Source of the DNA: Holophagae bacterium
GTDB taxonomy: Bacteria; Acidobacteriota; Thermoanaerobaculia; Thermoanaerobaculales; Sulfomarinibacteraceae
DNA: 14,122 nucleotides
Assembly (NCBI GenBank): GCA_030609785.1
Contig: JAUWTC010000016.1
Location: 1-14,122 of the forward strand
Direction: 5' to 3'
Below the pieces are notes generated by a model. It ran no database searches. It was not told the origin of the DNA and saw only the letters and a list, made by a program, of their open reading frames with translations. The position numbers and the translations under genes were made by a program. Positions 11,194-14,122 of the stretch are shown here, in pieces; position 1 is the stretch's first letter; every line of letters begins with the position of its first letter.

Positions 11194-14122
11194 TGGGGGG
11201 GTGGAGGGTGCCCGGCCTGACGCGATCTCTCAAGAAACTTCTGGGGAGAGTGGTTGACATACAGGTTCCCATTGAACATTCAACGTCCAACGTTGGACGT
11301 TCTTTCAGTTCATTCCGTATCACAAGGTTTTTTCGGATTCATCGAAATGACCGAGGCCTGTCGGGACCGTTTTCCCACTTTTCAAAGCAGTTCAGGGGCC
11401 GTTTGTTGATCGTGGTGGCGGTATTGGTCGTGGTGGCGGCCAATCCCCTATTCGCCCAGGAAGCCCCCGTTGCGGCGATCGAGGTTCAGGCGGGAGGTTG
11501 GGAGTCGGGTCGAGATATCGAGGGCATCCTTGGACTCGAAATCGGCAAGCCAATAGATCGCCGACAGGTTCGCCAGGGCATTCAAGTCCTGATGGCCGCC
11601 GGAGAGTTTTCGTGGATCCGTATTCGAACCGGGCCTGGAGCCGATGGCCTCAAGGTGACGGTGGAATTGGACCTCCACCCGCGTCTTTCGGTACTGGACA
11701 TCGATGTGCCATCGGTATGGTGGGAGTTCAGGGTCAAACGGTGGTTGGACATCGAGGTTGGCGACCCTGTCAATCCCGGACGGTTCGAGGCGGCCGCCCG
11801 ACGGATTCGACGTCGCATCGAGAGGCGTGGTTATCCCGATGTCACGGTCGATCCCTATCTCTCCCTGGACCGAGGGGGCCACAAAGTCAGCGCAACTCTG
11901 GAGGTACGGCCCGGGGCTCGGGCGATGTTGGCGGGCATTGAAATCGAAGGGCTCTCGGAGGGGCTCGACCCTCAAGGCTTCATGCCGGACATTGATGTCG
12001 GCCGAAAATTGACCGAGGCCGCGGTCGACGAACTTCGGGAGACGATCGAACACAGGATGCGGTTGGCGGGGTACTGGGAAGCCAAGGCAGTGAGCGTGGA
12101 GCGCGCGGGCCCGGCCGGCGCCTCGGTTTTGAGGGTGCACGTGGAAGAGGGCCCCCTCTATCGCCTGGAACTCGAGGCGCCGGAGGGGCTGGAGACAACG
12201 GCGTTCGAAGCCGTGCCCGATGTCGCCGAAGAGGATCTCAATCCCGCACAGACCGACGCATTGGCGGAGACCATTGTGGAGCGGCTCCAAGAGAAAGGGT
12301 ATCCGGTGGCCACGGCGTCGGCCGAACTGGTTTCCGGACTGGAGGATGACGCGGTTCTCAGGGTTCGGGTCGTCCCGGGACCGATGCTCCGGGTGACGGA
12401 AATAGGTTTCCCGGGTGCGGGCCGACTGGAGGCAAAACGGCTCGCCAAAACGGTCTCGGTCAAAAAGGGAGTGGGCAAGGCCGGAAAACCGTTGACTGCC
12501 GAACGACTGGAAATGGACCGAGTGGCTCTCGAAGATCTCTACCGTCGCAACGGGTGTCAGGATGTGACGGTCACGGAGCCGGTGGTGACACCGACCGATG
12601 AAGGGGGTCTTCGGATCGATTTTCCGATCGATGAGGGGCTCAGGTGGAGTGTGGACGCCTTTCGGGTGGAGGGGGCGCCGGCGGAGGCCTTGGGCCGAAC
12701 CGACGACGACCTTTACCAGTTGGAGGTGACCGAGGCGTGGGATCCACGGGATCTGGAACTCCTGATCGATCGTTGGAAACGAGCAATGGCCGATGTCGGC
12801 TATCCCGAGGCTCGAGTCACTGCGGATGTCGAGACCCCTGAAGCCGGGCGGGTTGCCGTGGTTCTATTGGTTCAGCCGGGTCCCTACGTGCGATTGGGAC
12901 GGGTTTTGATTGCGGGTCTGACCAAGACGAAGACGTCGGTTGTGGAACGGGCACTCGGTGTCGCCGGTCTCAAGGAGGGGGCGCCCTATTCCCAGACAAC
13001 GATCAACCGGGCACAGCAGGAATTGTACCGCCTGGGGTTGTTTCGACGTGTGGCGATCGTGCCGATCCCGGGCCAGGAACGACGGGTTGACCGAGGTTTG
13101 GTTGTCCGGCTGGAAGAGGGTCTGCAGCGTTCCTACCTGGTGGGACTGGGCTGGGGTACCGAAGATAAATTCCGTCTGACGTTGGGGTGGTCTCATCTCA
13201 ACCTCTTCGGTGGCGCCCATGCCTTGTCCCTGGAGACCCGGTACTCCGACCGCGAGTTCCGTTACCAAGTCGGGCTGCGTGAGCCGCTTCTTCCCTGGGT
13301 CGAGCAGCCTGGTTTTTTCGCCCTGTACCGCACGGAAGAGACGTTCACCGATTGGGAACAGTTGCGGTACGGCCTGTGGTTTGAGGTCGGCGACCGGCTC
13401 AAAGTGCCCTTCCGGCACTGGGTGCGCTACGAATTCCAGGTCGTCGAGCCCGATGCCCCGGACGAAATTCTGTCGGATCTTGAGCGAGAACAGCAACAGA
13501 TCAAGCTCTCATCGATCACCGTTCCCCTGGAGTGGGACTACCGGAACGACATGCTCAGCCCCACCTCGGGATACCTGATCACCCTGGCTCCGGAGTATGC
13601 GTTTCCGCTCTTCAGTGCCGAGACCGAGTTTTTTAAACTCCGTGCGGGCATTTCCCACTACCTCGACACCTCCGTTGGTCGGGTCAACTGGGGCATTCGG
13701 GTGGGGGCTATCCGCGTAGCAGACCTGGATCCCGATGAGCCTGCCAACCTCCAGATTCCGCTGGCCAGCCGTTTCTTTGCCGGTGGTCCGACTTCTCACC
13801 GTGCCTTCAGGACCGACCGTCTGGGTATTCCGGGCGAGACCTTGGCCGAGGACGGGACAGCCACCGGAGGGAACGCGTTGGTGTTGGCGAACGTGGAATT
13901 CGAGAAGCCTATTTGGGGGGCCCTGAACGGCGTGATCTTCATCGACGGGGGGAACGTCTGGATCGAACCCGGAGACATCGAGTTTGGCGATTTCCGATGG
14001 GGCGTGGGGGCGGGTCTGCGTTTCGAGACGCCGGCCGGGCCCTTTCGGCTCGAGTACGGCCATAAGCTCGAGCGTTTCGAGGGTGAGAGTTCGGGTGAGC
14101 TGCATTTTTCGTTCGGGATGGC
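11193..14122 (+). CDS. Omp85-family outer-membrane assembly protein (BamA/TamA-like) with seven POTRA repeats; partial at right edge
   Basis: The frame is open from ATG 11193 to the window edge (976 codons, no stop seen). It ends ELHFSFGMA, so only a few residues are probably missing. A hydrophobic signal segment LLIVVAVLVVVAANPLFA is at residues 71-88, then seven successive POTRA-like units at about 92-166, 167-244, 245-323, 324-399, 400-485, 486-566 and 567-645. The last is the most canonical (VVERALGVAGLKEGAPYS, LYRLGLFRRVAI). The barrel follows from 646. FFAGGPTSHRAF (861-872) is the L6 motif, usually (V/I)RG(F/Y), here HRAF. GPFRLEYGHKL near the end is conserved. Pairing with tamB suggests the TamA role; a BamA role is also possible. 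The 70-residue leader before the signal is odd. TTG 11403 or 11406, after AGGGG, is an alternative start. Confidence 0.88.
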   Translation, partial: MGGWRVPGLTRSLKKLLGRVVDIQVPIEHSTSNVGRSFSSFRITRFFRIHRNDRGLSGPFSHFSKQFRGRLLIVVAVLVVVAANPLFAQEAPVAAIEVQAGGWESGRDIEGILGLEIGKPIDRRQVRQGIQVLMAAGEFSWIRIRTGPGADGLKVTVELDLHPRLSVLDIDVPSVWWEFRVKRWLDIEVGDPVNPGRFEAAARRIRRRIERRGYPDVTVDPYLSLDRGGHKVSATLEVRPGARAMLAGIEIEGLSEGLDPQGFMPDIDVGRKLTEAAVDELRETIEHRMRLAGYWEAKAVSVERAGPAGASVLRVHVEEGPLYRLELEAPEGLETTAFEAVPDVAEEDLNPAQTDALAETIVERLQEKGYPVATASAELVSGLEDDAVLRVRVVPGPMLRVTEIGFPGAGRLEAKRLAKTVSVKKGVGKAGKPLTAERLEMDRVALEDLYRRNGCQDVTVTEPVVTPTDEGGLRIDFPIDEGLRWSVDAFRVEGAPAEALGRTDDDLYQLEVTEAWDPRDLELLIDRWKRAMADVGYPEARVTADVETPEAGRVAVVLLVQPGPYVRLGRVLIAGLTKTKTSVVERALGVAGLKEGAPYSQTTINRAQQELYRLGLFRRVAIVPIPGQERRVDRGLVVRLEEGLQRSYLVGLGWGTEDKFRLTLGWSHLNLFGGAHALSLETRYSDREFRYQVGLREPLLPWVEQPGFFALYRTEETFTDWEQLRYGLWFEVGDRLKVPFRHWVRYEFQVVEPDAPDEILSDLEREQQQIKLSSITVPLEWDYRNDMLSPTSGYLITLAPEYAFPLFSAETEFFKLRAGISHYLDTSVGRVNWGIRVGAIRVADLDPDEPANLQIPLASRFFAGGPTSHRAFRTDRLGIPGETLAEDGTATGGNALVLANVEFEKPIWGALNGVIFIDGGNVWIEPGDIEFGDFRWGVGAGLRFETPAGPFRLEYGHKLERFEGESSGELHFSFGM
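11274..11301. repeat. Heptamer-periodic element with 20-bp perfect palindrome
   Basis: GAACATT, CAACGTC, CAACGTT and GGACGTT follow each other with a 7-bp period. Within them 11282-11301 is a perfect palindrome, AACGTCCAACGTTGGACGTT. It lies 15 bp downstream of a TTGACA (11254-11259) that lacks a convincing -10. It is either an operator-like site or a member of a dispersed heptamer repeat. It sits in a locally AT-richer stretch inside the first codons of the Omp85 reading frame. Confidence 0.6.

Noticed and set aside
11254..11283. Promoter for the Omp85 gene based on TTGACA at 11254-11259
   Set aside because: No acceptable -10 hexamer at 16-18 bp (CATTCA or neighbours). The match may be chance, so it is only mentioned with the palindrome.
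1..14122. Search by eye for CRISPR arrays, tRNA/rRNA genes, transposases and phage genes
   Set aside because: No regularly spaced repeats, tRNA-like cloverleaf, rRNA-conserved segments or mobile-element proteins were seen.

Overview
The window looks like chromosomal DNA from a GC-rich, double-membraned (Gram-negative-type) bacterium. The evidence is a TamB-like translocation protein next to an Omp85 outer-membrane protein, and a periplasmic LTxxQ protein with its own ECF sigma factor. Gene content would fit Acidobacteriota, Myxococcota or a related uncultured lineage, but no taxonomic marker here settles this. The core genes look like normal chromosomal genes. No phage, transposase, CRISPR, tRNA or rRNA gene was recognised.

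Right-to-left block (minus strand, 1-3503): a good sigma70-type promoter at 3475-3503 appears to drive rplU-rpmA-obg-nadD-rsfS-rlmH, followed by a DksA/TraR-like gene that runs off the left edge. The genes are tightly packed, with TGATG overlaps at obg/nadD and nadD/rsfS. The block joins two ribosomal proteins, ribosome-associated factors (Obg, RsfS), a 23S rRNA methyltransferase (RlmH) and an NAD-synthesis enzyme (NadD), so it reads as a ribosome-assembly and growth-control operon.

Centre (minus strand, 3516-6190): an ECF sigma factor, a membrane zinc-binding anti-sigma factor (4-bp ATGA overlap) and a secreted LTxxQ/Spy-like protein form a likely envelope-stress unit. Downstream lies a SAM-dependent methyltransferase of unknown substrate. 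It appears to end in a weak terminator just ahead of the rplU promoter.

Divergent intergenic region (6191-6571): this is the most striking non-coding part. It holds three adjacent long imperfect inverted repeats, two smaller hairpins, and outer complementary segments that could close the whole into a multibranched RNA of about 280 nt. A TTGACA -35 element lies at the correct distance upstream. Non-Watson-Crick positions favour a plus-strand transcript. It may be a free ncRNA or a long structured leader of nadK.

Left-to-right block (plus strand, 6572-14122): nadK, a TamB-family protein (22-bp overlap with nadK) and an Omp85/BamA-TamA-like protein (1-bp overlap with tamB) that is cut by the right edge. 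The Omp85 protein appears to carry seven POTRA repeats and a variant L6 barrel motif. A heptamer-periodic element containing a 20-bp perfect palindrome lies inside the first 210 bp of its reading frame, so its true start is uncertain.
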